Shown here: in pieces, positions 45,117-57,181 of the stretch
How positions within the stretch are numbered: the stretch's first letter is position 1
How the letters are laid out: every line of letters begins with the position of its first letter
From: Chlorella sorokiniana
Lineage: Eukaryota > Chlorophyta > Trebouxiophyceae > Chlorellales > Chlorellaceae
Reading direction: 5' to 3'
Assembly: GCA_025917655.1 (NCBI GenBank)
Contig: CP084614.1
Coordinates: 1,178,001-1,242,000, forward strand
Length of the DNA stretch: 64,000 nt
Translations under genes and position numbers: made by a program
The notes under the pieces: generated by a model
Told to the model about the DNA's origin: nothing
What the model saw: only the letters and a program-made list of their open reading frames with translations
The model's database searches: none

Positions 45117-48100
45117 ATGAATGCTATCGGCGGAGCATCGATGCAGCGGCCCGCAGCGAGGTGGGCGGTCGCCGCCGGTGTCGCGCGCGCAGTGGCGGCA
45201 CGTACGCTGAGCGTTGCCACAACGCCAGGATATGCTTTGGCACTTTACCGACTTTGCCTTGCCCTTCTTTCTTCAGGCCTGGGCAATCAGCTCCTTGGGT
45301 GCAGCGGCTGCCGCCAGCAGCGGCGGTGACCAACCGCCGGCCCCAGCCGGCGATGCGGCCGCTGTCGCCCTCGGACGACGCTGGCGCTGTGGCCTCACGC
45401 TACGCCAAGGAAGACGGCCCCAGCCAGCCTTTCTACCCCAGCAGCGCCCCAGGCAGCAGCCAGCCCAGCAACGACCCCACGGCGCTGGTGCCCATGCGAT
45501 ACCGCGGCCCGACGGCCGCCCCCGCCAGCCATGCCGGGCCTGGCAGCACCAGCAGCAGCACCAGCACAAACGGCGCCATCGCCGGCAACGGGGGCAGGAA
45601 GGTGGCCGTCAGCGTCAGCAGCGCAGGCCTGGGCAGCGGCGGCAGCGGCGGCGGCGCTGTGCTGTACCGGCAGCGCGCCCCCGCCAGCGCGGTGGTGCGG
45701 TCGGCGGCGGCCGGCCTGGCCTCCGGCAGCAGCAGCTCCACCTTCCGCTCCAGCATGATGGTGGCGGGGTTTGACGAGGGTGAGGGGCCCGGAATGGGCA
45801 GAGGTTACCCCGGTGCATTTGCCTGCCCGCTCTGGCATCGCTCCCGCAGCGCCCGCTGCCCCCGACCCGTGCGCTGTGGTCCGTCCGCGGCACCAGCTCC
45901 CGCAAGGCTGCAACCGTGCTTGTCGCCCCTGACCACGCACCCGTCCTGCTTCTCCGCGTCGGTTTGCTCCCCCCCGTAGACGCCGCCGCCGACAGCGAGC
46001 TGCCCACCGACTACCGCTACGCCTGGGCGCAGGAGAGCTACTCCCGCCGCCGCCGCGCCTCGACACCTGGACCTTCGTGCTGGCCCTGCGCGCCCGCCTC
46101 TGGCTGCTGGACCAGGCCTGGAGCTACCCGGGGGAAGAGCGAGGAGGCGCGGGGGCGCGGGCGCGCGCGACGGCGGTGTGGATCCGCGAGCGCATCCTGC
46201 AGCTGGGCCCCACCTTCATCAAGCTGGGCCAGCTCTTCTCCACCCGCTCCGACCTCTTCCCCCAAGAGTTCACCCAGGAGCTCAGCAAGCTGCAGGTGCG
46301 CCGCACGCTGGGGGCGGCACTCACGCCAGCGAGGGGGTGCTGCGGTGGCAGATCGGCGTTGCGTTGTGGGTGTTGGGAGTTCCACGTCAGCCGCCCTTGC
46401 CTCCCGCGCCCGGCGTCAACCCTGGCCTGCTGCTTTCTGCCCCCTGCATACCCCTCCCCCTCAAACACACACACACACACACACGTGCCCCCACCCCGCA
46501 CGTGCCAGGACCGGGTGCCGGCCTTCAGCGCCGACAAGGCGGAGGCGATCATCGAGCGGGAGCTGGGCGCGCCGGTGGGCCGCCTCTTTGCCGCCTTTGA
46601 CCGCCGCCCCATCGCCGCCGCCAGCCTGGGCCAGGTGCACCCGCGCGGCTGCACAGCGGGGAGGATGTGGTGGTGAAGGTGCAGCGGCCGGGGCTGCGCC
46701 AGCTGTTTGAGATCGACCTGGAGAACCTGGAGAAGGTGGCCGAGGCGCTGGACAGGGGAGACGAGGCCACCCGCGACTTCCGCGGCATCTACAAGGTGCG
46801 GCAGGCGGCGCCCGGGGATGGTGGGGAGCGGCGAGGAGGGTGTGCGGCGCGGGGTGGGAGAGAGAAGGGGACGCTTGGATGCGGCCAGCAGGCAGCAATG
46901 CGTGCCAGCATGCCATGCTGCTTGCCCTCCAGCACTCACCCTGCCTCCTCTGCTCTTCGAGGGCCCCGCCCTGCCCAGCCTCCCCCTTTGCCACCCCTCC
47001 ACCCTCACCCTCACCACGACCCACCGAGACCGAATTCCACCGCCCCCTGTGCGCCCGTTCTTTCCACCTGCCCCAGGAGTGCGCCGCCATCCTGTACCAG
47101 GAGATCGACTACATCAACGAGGGCGCAACGCCGACCGCTTCCGCCGCAACTTCCGGGAGCAGGGCTGGGTGAAGGTGCCGCGCGTGTACTGGCAGTACTG
47201 GTGAGCCGCCACCCGCAGTACTGCCAGCCTGCTCCGCCCCACACCGCGGCACACACCCCGCTGGGGCATGTGTGAGCCGCCCCGCTGCAAATCGGCCGCT
47301 CCAATGGTTTGCGATTCCTGTACGCTGTCGCCCCTCCCCCTTTCCGAGTCCTGTCGGCCTCCTGTCCGCCTTGCCTTGCTGCCGCTACACACCTGCCCCC
47401 CCTTCCAGCTCCCCCTGCGTGCTCACTCTGGAGTACGCCCCCGGCACCAAGATCACCGACGTTGAGGGCATCAGGGCGGCGGGGCTGGACTGCACGCGCG
47501 TGGCGCAGCGCGCCACCGAGTCCTACCTCATCCAAATCCTGCGCCACGGCTTCTTCCACGCAGGTGGGCCCCTGAACCCGGGGGGTCCTGTTCGCGGGGG
47601 AGGGGCTGGGCAGTAACCGCTGAGCCGGCGGAAAGAGAGGGGGAGGGACATGTCGACGGGACCGGCATGCAGGGGCGGTTGCGTGCTTGAGACTGCGCTC
47701 GTTTGGTCCACTCCACCCCACTCTCCCCACCTCCCCCTGCAGACCCGCACCCCGGCAACATCGCGGTGGACCCCTCCTCCGGCGCCCTCATCTTCTGTGA
47801 GTGACTGCCTCGCCTGCCAGGCCGCCGCCCCTCCCTTGCTGCTCGCTCAGCCTGCCAGCCGTGCGCGCGCTTCTCCGCCTCTCCAGCCTCCGACCGCTGC
47901 GCTTGCCCCCTCACCCCGTCGCAGACGACTTCGGGATGATGGGGGAGATTGTGCCCGCCACCCGTGAGTCCCTGCTGGAGCTGTTCTACGCCGTCAACCG
48001 CAGCGACGCAGACACGGTGCGGTACTGGCCGCACAGCGCGGCGGTGGCCGCAGCGACGGACAGCCTGCTTCCTGGGCACAGCACTGCATCTTTGCTTGCG

Positions 48101-49326
48101 TACCCCTCGCGTTCCGGCCCTGCCTGCCTGCCAGGGGTCTTACCGGCTGGCGCCCTGCCGCCCCCGGCACCGCAGGTGGTTCGCCAGCTGGTGGCGCTCG
48201 GCATCGTGGTTCCCACCTCCGACCTGCTCTCCATCCGCCGCTCCATCGCCTACTTCATCGACGGCATCACCAAGCAGGCGCAGCAGCAGGAGGCGGTGGG
48301 CGTCATCGGCGAGGACCTGTTTGCCATTGCGCTGGTGCGCTGGGGGAGGAGCGGCAAGGGGGGAAGGTGTGTGTGTGTGTGTCAGTCTGCCTGTCTTGGG
48401 GAGGTGGAGGGCAGCGCAGCCGCCCGCAGGCAGGCCGAGCAGCGCAGCCGCCCGCAGCGCAGCCAGTTACATTCTGGCGGCTGGCCTGCCCGCGAGCGGC
48501 CCCCTTGCTGCCTCCCCGGCGCGCCGCAGGACCAGCCCTTCCGCTTCCCCGCCGCCTTCACCTTTGTGCTGCGCGCCTTTGCCACGCTGGAGGGCATCGG
48601 CAAGGCGCTGGACCCCGACTTCAAGTTTGTGGCGGTGGCGGCGCCGTATGCCACCGAGCTGCTGGACCTGCGCAGCCCCGGCTCCCAGTCCACCCTGCTG
48701 CTGGGCCAGCTGCAGCAGCAGGCCGCGGAGCTGGGGGCGGCGGCGGCGGCGGTGCCGCAGCGCGTCGCGCGCATCGACTCCACGCTGGCCCAGCTGGAGA
48801 GCGGCGACCTCAAGCTGAGGGTGCGGGTGCTGGAGGCGGAGCGCGCAGCGCGCCGCTCGGGCGTCGTCCAGGTGAAGCTTGCTCCGTGCAGCCCGCTGGC
48901 CTGCGCGTTCGGTGGCAGACGGTCACCGGCTGGGCAGGCGGCCCAGGGCTGCATGCAGCGCACGTGCCGGGCTGCTGCTTCCTGTGTGGCGCCCAGCGCC
49001 TGGGCTGGGGCCGCCTCCGCCAGCGGGCCGGCCCGACTCGCCACGCTGACAATGCCCTCAGCACTTTGACGCCATGCCCGCTGCCGCCCACCGCGGCACC
49101 GCTCCCCTGACCCCCAGGCCGCCACCATCAACTCCATCCTGAGCATGGGCCTGCTGAACGTGGGGTGCAGCTGGCGCTGGCGGAGCAGGCGGCGGGGGCC
49201 GGCGCCGCCTTTGCGCTGTCCGCCGTGGCCGCCGGCTTTGTGCTGTACGGCTTCAGGCGCGTCAGGCGCCTGGACAAGTTTGAGAAGGCCATCAAGACGG
49301 GCACGCGCTACGACCCCGACGCATGA
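45117..49326 (+). CDS. ABC1 atypical kinase, plastid SIA1/OSA1 (ABC1K7/8) clade
   Basis: Exon 1 is 45117-45160 and exon 2 starts at 45277, keeping frame from the ATG at 45117. A long Ser/Ala/Gly-rich N-terminal part (transit peptide and linker) leads to LPTDYRYAWAQESYSR, LALRARLWLLDQAWSYPG, then ABC1 motifs: LGPTFIKLGQLFSTRSDLFP (KxGQ), IAAASLGQVH (Ala-rich loop), EDVVVKVQRPGLRQLF, LTLEYAPGTKITDVEG, FFHADPHPGNIAV and DFGMMGEIVPATR. The C-terminal part has TFVLRAFATLEGIGKALDPD, GDLKLRVRVLEAERAARRS and a late membrane span ending VRRLDKFEKAIKTG, typical of the SIA1/OSA1 branch linked to plastid lipid and oxidative-stress homeostasis. One-base slips at 46640-46642 (C), 47121-47124 (GGGC) and 49162-49165 (G) each mend with one added G or C. 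Confidence 0.9.
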
Positions 49327-49574
49327 GCGTGACGCAGGGGCTGCCTGGAATGCTGCTGGGGCAGCGCTGCATGGTGGCGGGCCCTGCCGGGGCCGTAACC
49401 CTGCCACACCCCAAATCCACCCTACACACCCACACTCCCAGTTGAACCCGATCCTGCTGAATGCAAAGCATTTCATTGTGGCCTTGTCCATTCAAATCAC
49501 TTGCGTTCTTCTGAACCCACACCCCTCTGCTGTGTACGCTTCATGCTCTGTGCACGCCTGCCAGGCAAGTGCGT

Positions 49575-49579
49575 TGTAA
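49575..49579 (+). promoter_or_regulatory. TGTAA polyadenylation signal of the ABC1K gene
   Basis: It lies about 250 bp after the stop at 49326 and only 48 bp from the stop of the convergent TOP3A gene at 49627, so the two mRNAs nearly or actually overlap. Confidence 0.5.
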
Positions 49580-49626
49580 AATGTGTGAAAGAGCACATGT
49601 GGAGAGCAGAGCTAAAACATGGACAG

Positions 49627-52600
49627 TCATCCGCGGCCTCGGCCGCGCCCGCGCTGCCGCCTCGGCCGCCGCCTGCCCCTCCTCTTGCTCTGCCGCCAGC
49701 CGCTCCCCTGCCCCTGCCGCCGCCGCCCAGCAGCCGCACCTCTTCCCGCTGCGCTGCCCCTGCCGCCTGCTGCACGGCCCCGTCCGCCGCCGCGGACGTG
49801 CTGCTGCTGCTGGCCGCCGGGCGGCCCTGCCGGCGCCAGCCGCCGCACCGGCCCCACCATCTCCAGCAGGCGCTTGAAGTCTGGGTTGCACACCACGCAG
49901 CAGGTGAGGGCTGGGGGAAGCCGGGGGCAGCAGGGCCTGGCGGAAGCGGAAGGCCAGCTGGCGCACCCGGCCGTGGGTGCAGCGCGGGCACGCCTCGTCT
50001 GAAGGGGGCATCTCATGCACAGCGTGACCAGCAGCCACCCCAACAAAGCAGGCTGGTTCGCCATCACAGCGCAGTGCTGGGGCTGCGCCACACAACAGAG
50101 GAGCGCCGAGGCTGTGGGTTGCGCCGCAGGGCGCCGCCGCACCTGTTAGCGCCACCGACAGGGTGCAGCGCGGCAGGTCGACGCGCAGGCGGTGCATGGG
50201 GAAGGAGGAGCAGAGGATGCTGGGCGGACCCGACGCGTTCATCGACAGCTGCAGCTGCGCGCCGCACTCCCGGCACGGCCCAAAGGCCTGGCCCGGGGCT
50301 GCGCCCCCGGGCCGTCGCCACCTGGGCCGCCGCCGTTGGGCTGCGGCTGGGCGCCGCCAAACACGATGGAGGCCACCTCCTGCTCCAGGACATGGGCCTG
50401 TGTGGGGGCCGGAGGGACCAAACCACGGCAGCTTGCCCAAAGGAAGTCGTTGGAGCCACATGGCTGGCCGTGATTCCCTCGGCAGGGCGGCCCTCGCCAC
50501 ACCACGCAAACCCAGGGCCAACGCGCCGCCCCCGCCGCCATTGCTCGCTGCCGGCCCACCTGCGCCTGGGCCGCCTCAAAGTCGGCCTTGAAGGCGGCCA
50601 CCGCCTCGGCCAGCACGCTGTGCTTGGTGCGCTGGCCGCGCGCCACGGCGGTGATGTTGCGCTCGATGACGCCGCGCAGCGTGGGCAGCCACAGGTTGGC
50701 CAGCCCCATCTTGCGGTAGGCAGAGATGAGGGACTCGCCCAGCGGGGTGGGGCTGAACTGCATGCTCGCCTCGTCCTTGCTGGCGTAGCCACGCTCCAGC
50801 TGGCGCCAGGGGGCGCGCGGTCGGCGGCGTCAGGAGCGGGGCAGACGAGCGGGCACGGGTCGCCCGGGCAGCGGTGCGCAGCGGTGCTCGCGCTGTAGGA
50901 TGCCCTCCCTATTCAACACGGCGAGAGCATCCGCCAAACAATGGGGCGATGCACGATTTTCCCGCAGCCGGCAGGCGGGGCGCGAGATTGCTGACAGCCC
51001 CCCTCCACCTGCTTCTGTATGTGGTCGGCCACCGTTGCGTCCGTGCCGATGCCGTGCTCCTCCATCTTGGAGATGAGGTCGCGCTCGGTGAGGCGGGGGA
51101 GGCTGCGTGGTGCCCTACAGCGGTTCAGGGGGGGAAGAGCACAGCCGAGAAGCGCCGGTTGGGCGGGGCACCAGGTAAGGTGGCAGGCAGCACACCCCTG
51201 CCTGGGGGCAGTGAGGCTCACAAACAGCGCTTCCATGGCGGTGCATGCACCCCTCCCGCCCCCTCTTGGGCACCTGCTTCAGCTCGATGGCGGCGGGCGT
51301 GAACTGCTGCCCGCGCTGGAAGAGGGGCAGCGCGTCGGTGCCGCCCCAGCCCTGGTAGCGGTACACGTCCAGGAAGTTGCGCTGCGTGACCATGAGGCCC
51401 GTGGCGGTGAACCCCTCCCCCGCCACGTCGATCCCCACCCGCGTCTCCTGGCCCTCGGCGTCCTGGGAGCAGCAGCTGCGAGGAGCGGGGGCAGGGGTGT
51501 GGGGGCAAGCGGTGGGTGGGATGGGATTGGGAGTGGGTGGGGACCCTTCCCAGCCACCAGGGCATATCAGCAACTGCTAGGCAGCTGCAGCCGGGCACGG
51601 GGCATGCGTGCTGCCCGGCCCACCCATCAGCTGCCAGCAGGGCGACCACAGCACACGCAGCGTCGCGCTCACGCGAGGAAGTGGCGCACGACAAACTCGA
51701 ACAGCGCCTCCTTCTCGCGGTCGCCCCCGGGTAGTGCTTCAGCGGGTGGATGGGCGGGTGCGCCTTGTCGTCGTGGCCCCCGACCGCGGCCAGCGCCAGA
51801 GCTGGGAGTCTGGGGACAGCAGGCGCTGCGCGTAGGCCGACCAGGGGCGCCGCTGTGGGCCTGCGCATCAGCCAGGGCCTGCGGGGGGGGAGTGTGGGTG
51901 TGGGTGTGGGTGTGGGTGGGGATGGGGCAGGGACAGGGGTGGAGGGCACAGCCAAGCACCCAAGGCGTGCTTAGAGCGGCTTGCGTGCAACCGTCGCGAC
52001 CGTGCTCAGCCAGCAGCCGCGCGCGCGCGCGCCTCCCCGCCCACTTTGAGGTCGTAGTTCTGGTCGAACTGGTCGGTCTCTGTGCGCGGGTAGGACAGGA
52101 AGCCCTGCTGGTACAGCTCCTCCGCGTGGCGCATGATGCGCTCACCTGGGATGCGCAGGTACTGCGGCAGGGGGCGTGGCGGGCGGCGGCGGGATGGAGC
52201 GCGGCACAGGCAGGCGCCTGCTGCATGCCTTGAACAAAAGCTGGAGCTCCCGGGCCGGCACACCGCTCTAGGACAGTTGGTAGGGCTGCTTTATGCCCGC
52301 GCGCCTCCCTTCCGCCCTGCCTTCCTGCACCTGCAGCCCCCACGCCGCCTGCGACCCCCGCTTCTGCATCTCCAGCGTGCTGAGCGGCACAGGGGCCCAC
52401 TTGCTCTTGCGCGCCCCCTCCACCGACGTCACCGTCGCCAGCGGCGAGCCGGCGCACAGCTCGTGCAGCATGCCCGCCACGGCGGCGTCGTACAGGCGGC
52501 CGCGGTTCCAGCGGAACTCGCAGGCCTTGGGGCCGTCGCGGTACAGCACCTGGGCGGCGGGACAGCAGTCGCGGGCGGCAGCGCCGGCAAGGGTCAGGCA

Positions 52601-54218
52601 GACGGCGGCCGGCGTGGGAGGGCCCAGAGGCGGTCGGTTGCCAGCAGCGCAGGCCTTGCCAGCAGCGCAGGCAACGGCGAGGGGAGGCTGGCTGGCTGGC
52701 TGCGCGGCCAGCCCACCTGTATGTGCCAGAACTGCTCGGGGATGTGGGCCTGGATCTCCCACCAGCGCTGCACAATGAGCCCCAGGGTGGGGAACTGGCA
52801 GGGGCCGTAGCTACAGGAGTGGGGGGGGACTTGCAAGGTATATCAATGCCTGGAAGCCAAGCGCCCCTGCCATGATGGGCAGCTGCAGCTCTGGCCAATG
52901 ACGACGCTCCACAGGCGCGGAAACCCCCGCGCCCCCGCACCTGAGCAGCAGGCGGCCGCCGTCCCCGCGTACTCCCCCAGTCGAACTTGTTCTGCAGCAG
53001 CAGGGTCTGCAGGCGGGTGAAGGAGGCGCCGATGCGCAGGTCGATCTCCTGGCGCGCGTCCACCGCCTGCGACTCGTGCTCGTTGGGCAGCGCCAGGTTG
53101 GCCATGGCGCGCGCCACGTCAGCATACACCAGCGCTGCGTGGGTGGGCGGCGGATGCCCGATTGGTGGAGGCAACCGTGGCGGGGGCGTGCGGAGGAGGG
53201 CAGGGTGGTCGGAAGGCCAGCAGGCACAGGCCGACCGCCTGGCAGCAGGTTGCTGGCCTCGGTCTTTGCCAACCACCGGGCTCGTCACTGTCGCAGCTGC
53301 CTGCCAGCCCTGCACCGCCCACCTGAGAAGCGTGCACGGCGGATGGTGAGCCGCGGGTTGGCCTCAGTGCACACCTGCAGTGACAGGGCCCCAGCAGAGT
53401 TCAGTGTGACCTGAGGGCCTGCCACAGCGCACGTCATCACGAACCTCGCTGGTGGCCTGCCAGTTGCAACAGCAGCCCGCCAGTCTGCGCCAGTTCAGGC
53501 CGTGCAGTGGCAGTTCGAGCTTGCAGCCAAGGCCGCATGCCCGGCGCTCCACTCCCCACCTGGATGACCTCAAAGGCAATGTTCTCCCCCTCTCGGTCGC
53601 AATCTAGCCACAGCACCAGCCAGTCGCACGTGCGCGCCAGCTGCTGCAGGTTGCGCTTGATCTTCTCGTTCTCGCCCTGCAGCCAGGGTGCAGCCAGGAC
53701 AGGGGTTGCCTTTGCACACGCCGCCAGCCCTTGCACCCTGCATGCAAGCTGTGTCCGCCTCCGCCCTGCTGTGCTGTCGTCACTGCTGACTCTGGTGGCC
53801 AGCCGCCCCCTCCCCGTGCATCCATATTCTGTGGCCCCTTCAGCAGGAGCAACCCACCTTGGGCACTGACTTGTGCACCGATGCGTCGTAGAGGTCGCGC
53901 GGCGCGCAGCTGTGCCAGCCCCGCACCCGCGCCTCAAACTCCAGCTCCAGCAGGTGCCCCGCCACGCTGGTGAATACCATGTCCGCCTGGCGCCCCTGGA
54001 AGGGGAAGGAGAACTCGTAGATCTTGCAGTAGGTGGCGCTGCAGGGGAGGGGGAGGGGGAGCACGGGTGCGCGGGTTGCGCCAGGGAGGCAGGAGGTGGG
54101 TGCTGCCGGTGGCATGCGCAACTCACCAGGAGTTGGACTGACGGCAGCGCCCGTTGCTCAGCAGCTGACTGACGGTGGCCGCCACCTTGTTCTTCTCCGC
54201 CACATTCAGCACCCGCAT
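49627..54218 (-). CDS. TOP3A: DNA topoisomerase III alpha
   Basis: Starts at ATG 54218 with [20 protein letters not shown] (exon 54218-54127), next exon 54038-53858. TOPRIM sequence: [24 protein letters not shown] and [16 protein letters not shown] with the metal-binding acidic triad. Then [73 protein letters not shown] with the catalytic Tyr (near 52095), [36 protein letters not shown] and [19 protein letters not shown] zinc-finger part follows ([23 protein letters not shown]), then a Gln/Arg/Gly-rich tail ([16 protein letters not shown]...) to 49627. This type IA enzyme dissolves double Holliday junctions with a RecQ helicase and RMI1. Some exon edges are unresolved. Confidence 0.92.
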
Positions 54219-54726
54219 GACGCCCAGCTGCTGGCAAGGCGCTGCCTGCTGCCACCGGGCAGCGGCGGCGCTGCCACCTGCTGGCTCTGGGCTGTGCTTG
54301 GTTCCTGTCGAGCTAGGTTGATGTTGATAACTTTAACATTGACACGAGACTGAGCGGCAGCCCGCGCAGCCCGCTGGCAAGTTTTCGTCGGCCAGGCAGC
54401 ACAGGATCCCGAATCAAGTGATCTAAGAATTCTAGACCATGATTGCAATGACGGAATGCTGTAGAAGCCAGGTGATACGCTCCTGGCCAGAACCAAACTT
54501 TGGCTTCGTAGCATGCCCAGCAGTGATGGCATGTAGACGCCGCTTTGCCCGCTCGACACCCACCATGACCAAGTAGTCCATCGAGAGGCTGCGCAACTGC
54601 CACTGGGCCTGCATGGCCCGCCTTGCACATGCGCCACTTCTCCGCGAGCCCCACGCGAAGCCTAACGCCCTGCACTTGAATACAATTGGTATCGATCATC
54701 GTAGGAAGCTCCATATTGCATCCAGC
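54219..54726. promoter_or_regulatory. Divergent spacer, TOP3A / MDP-1
   Basis: 508 bp between two outward-facing ATGs. It is AT-richer than either gene and holds no supported coding exon. Confidence 0.4.
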
Positions 54727-55652
54727 ATGACTCGCAGGCGGGGCTGCAGCGACGCAGGAGCGGCACGGGAAGCGGTTGTTGCGCTGCTGGACCGCTTCTC
54801 TCATTCCCTGCCTCGCCTCGTTGTCCTGGACCTGGACTACACGTGCTGGCCTTTTTGTGAGTGGCTTGAAGATTATCTGTTACCTGTGCCTGGTTTGCTC
54901 GTGCGGTTGCCGCTCGACCGGCTTTGGCTGACCCTCTGCCGCAAGGCACGCAGGGTGTGAGATGATGAGCCCCAGCCACGTGCCCTGGCTGTACCCAGAC
55001 GTGCCCGCCATCCTGGATGGGCTACAGGAAAAGGGAGTCAAACTGGCGGTCGCATCCCGCACCCCAACCCCCACATCGCCAACGCCTTCATCGACAAGCT
55101 GGACCTGCGGCACCGCTTTTGCAGGCGAGAAGGGCTGGGTATGAGCAGGAGCACAGTGAAGCACATGCGGCTGGGCTGTGAGCCACGAATCACATTGGGC
55201 TCATCGCGCAGAAGGTCCGTCCCTGTCCCACCCGCTTTGCAGCTTGCAGCTGATTCCCGCTGCCAACGGCTTTGATGGGCACTCGGCCATGAAGGACAAG
55301 GCCCACCTGCCGCGCATCCAGAAGGAGACTGGTCTGCAATTCAGCGAGATGCTGTTCTTCGACGACGAGCACAAGAACGTGGACCGGGTGGGCCGCAGCC
55401 GCAGCGCTGCAAGCGGCCCGCATGAATGCCTGGATCGTGACCCTCGACCCAACGGCGGGCGCCTGATGAGTCACGAGCAGTCACCGCCCCTGGATCCTTC
55501 CTCTCCCTGCCGTGCAGGTGTCGCGCCTGGGCGTCGTGTCCATCCTTGTTGACACGGCCAGCGGCGTGTGCCTGCAGTCGCTGGAGCGCGGGCTGCAGAA
55601 GTTCTGTGAAGCAAAGCAGTCTGCTGCGGGCGCATCCTCGAGACAGCACTGA
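54727..55652 (+). CDS. Magnesium-dependent phosphatase 1 (HAD superfamily)
   Basis: Four exons: 54727-54856, 54954-55124, 55243-55387 and 55518-55652. The chain reads LVVLDLDYTCWPFW (DxD nucleophile motif), CEMMSPSHVPWLYPDVPAIL, KGVKLAVASRTPTP (motif II Ser/Thr), LRHRFCSLQLIPAANGFDG, HLPRIQKETGLQFSEMLFFD followed by DEHKN (motif IV acidic pair) and VSRLGVVSILVDTASGVCLQ. This is the MDP-1 pattern; family members dephosphorylate protein tyrosine and glycated amines. In exon 2 a run of five C at 55068-55072 lacks one base: with it, SRTPTP continues as HIANAFIDKLDL. The intron after RFC has a GC donor at 55125 (AG|GCGAGA) and joins in phase 2 with the AG before 55243. Confidence 0.88.
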
Positions 55653-55859
55653 CATCCGTCACCGATCCCAACGCAGAATGTGCAACGCAGAATGCGTCTG
55701 TCGTATCAACAACTTGGCTTGCTGCTGGTGACACTGCTGAAGCATTCCTGCAGCCCTTGCACTGGTGAGGTGCCTGCACAACTCCAGCCCAAAGATTGCC
55801 AAGCCCTCTGCTGCTTCCTGTACAGTGGCATCAAAACCACGAGCCAGGATGCAGCCACT

Positions 55860-55864
55860 TTACA
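55860..55864 (-). promoter_or_regulatory. TGTAA polyadenylation signal of the NDUFAF6-like gene
   Basis: TTACA on the + strand, 33 bp beyond the stop at 55897 on the minus strand. A short 3' UTR is implied if this signal is used. Confidence 0.45.
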
Positions 55865-55896
55865 AATGCCAGGCTTGCATTGATGGTGCGCCGCCC

Positions 55897-57181
55897 TCAG
55901 TACTTGTTGCGAAGGAGGGCCCACTTGAGTCGCAACTGCAGCTCCAGTGGCGACACCGCGACCCGCAGCATGCGCTGGTCAAACAGGTTGAACTGCGCCG
56001 CCTCCAGGGCACGCAGGTACATCGCTGCAGCCACGGCGGGCGCAAACAGCGGGCGCACGCCGGGCGCCACGTCAGCCGCCAGGCGCCGTGCCGCTTCCAG
56101 GTGCTGCTGCGCGCCGCCGCCACCTCCTGGGTCACGTCCCGCAGCCCGTCAGAATCCCGCCCCATCAGCACATCCTCCTCGCTCACGCCGTGCCGCCCAC
56201 AAAGGTCTGCTGGCAGGTAGACACGGCGCTGCGCCCCGGCGGTGTAGGTGCCCCGCAGCACACCTACCAGGCCGGCTGCCTTGCCAAGGTGTGCCGTCGC
56301 ATGCTCTGCCGCTGTCGCCGCTCCATTGTCGCTGCTGATGCTGCTGCCGGTGCCGCCGGCAGCGTCACCGCTGCCCGCGCTGCTGCTGCTGACGCCCGCT
56401 GCTTCCAGCTGCAGCAGCAGCAGCTGCCCAGTAGTGCCCTCCGCATAGCGCTCGAGCGCTGCCAGGCTGGCCGGCTGGGCGTGGCTCAGCAGGTCCTCCT
56501 CCCTGGTGGTCACCACCTGCTGCAGGCGGTAGCGCGTCAGCGGCGCCACGCGCAGCACCTCAGCCAGCGCGGTGGTGACGGGCTGGGCAGGGGGCTTCCC
56601 CTTGAAGCAGTCGTTGACTGCGTCTCGCCACCACTGCACCAGGTGGCGCGCGTGGGGGGCCACGAGAGGGCACTTCAGAACAATGCCAGGGTTGTTGGGT
56701 CATCAGCACTCAGGCCAGCCACCTAGCATGTCGGCACCTGTGGCGGCGGCGCACCTGGCAGCGCATCAGCACCAGCATCTCGGACTTCGCGTGGTCCTTG
56801 ATCAGGCCCGTCTCCACGTAAAAGGCACGCAGCGCGAAATGGGGGCACGCAGTTGCTGCGGGGTGCAGGGAATCAGGGAAGACCAGCTTCACCGGCAGGC
56901 ATCACTCATCCAAACTTTGCAACCGCCAACTTTTCCATTCTTGTCCGCACCTTGGGAAGCTGCATGATCCACAGATAGTTCTCGTAGTCGTGCTTCTTCA
57001 CTTGGTCCACGCAGTAGGAGAAGGCCTGTCGCACATCGGGCAGCCCCGCCTCGCCCCTGGTAGCGCCGTCAGCAGCGGCGGCAGCGGTGTGGGATCTGGT
57101 ATATAAACCGGCATTCAATTCAGGTAGTATCAGCTGATGCCTGCTATTCGCGGCAACAATCCAGCAGCGTCTGGCAAGCAT
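55897..57181 (-). CDS. NDUFAF6: NDUFAF6-like complex I assembly factor (squalene/phytoene synthase fold)
   Basis: Three exons: 57181-56951, 56855-56755 and 56633-55897. The start (MLARRCWIVAANSRHQLILP) looks like a mitochondrial presequence. Then FSYCVDQVKKHDYENYLWIM, FALRAFYVETGLIKDHAKSE, MLVLMRCQ joined to WWRDAVNDCFKGKPPAQPV, LEEDLLS-type helices, LERYAEGTTGQLLLLQLEAA, HLGKAAGLVGVLRGTYTAGA, QRRVYLPADLCGRHGVSEED and a final RLKWALLRNKY. The order equals NDUFAF6 (C8orf38), a family with the trans-isoprenyl synthase fold but without the Asp-rich catalytic motifs, needed for early complex I assembly. One-base slips at 56841-56845 (G run, C on the coding strand) and near 56113 each mend with one base. 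Confidence 0.88.

Noticed and set aside
46463-46483. AC dinucleotide tract as a regulatory element
   Set aside because: A plain microsatellite in an ABC1K intron, like others at 8270-8291 and 10247-10257.
51891-51922. GGGTGT-type repeat as telomere-like or CRISPR-like array
   Set aside because: It is a short simple repeat within a TOP3A intron; algal telomere repeats are TTTAGGG.
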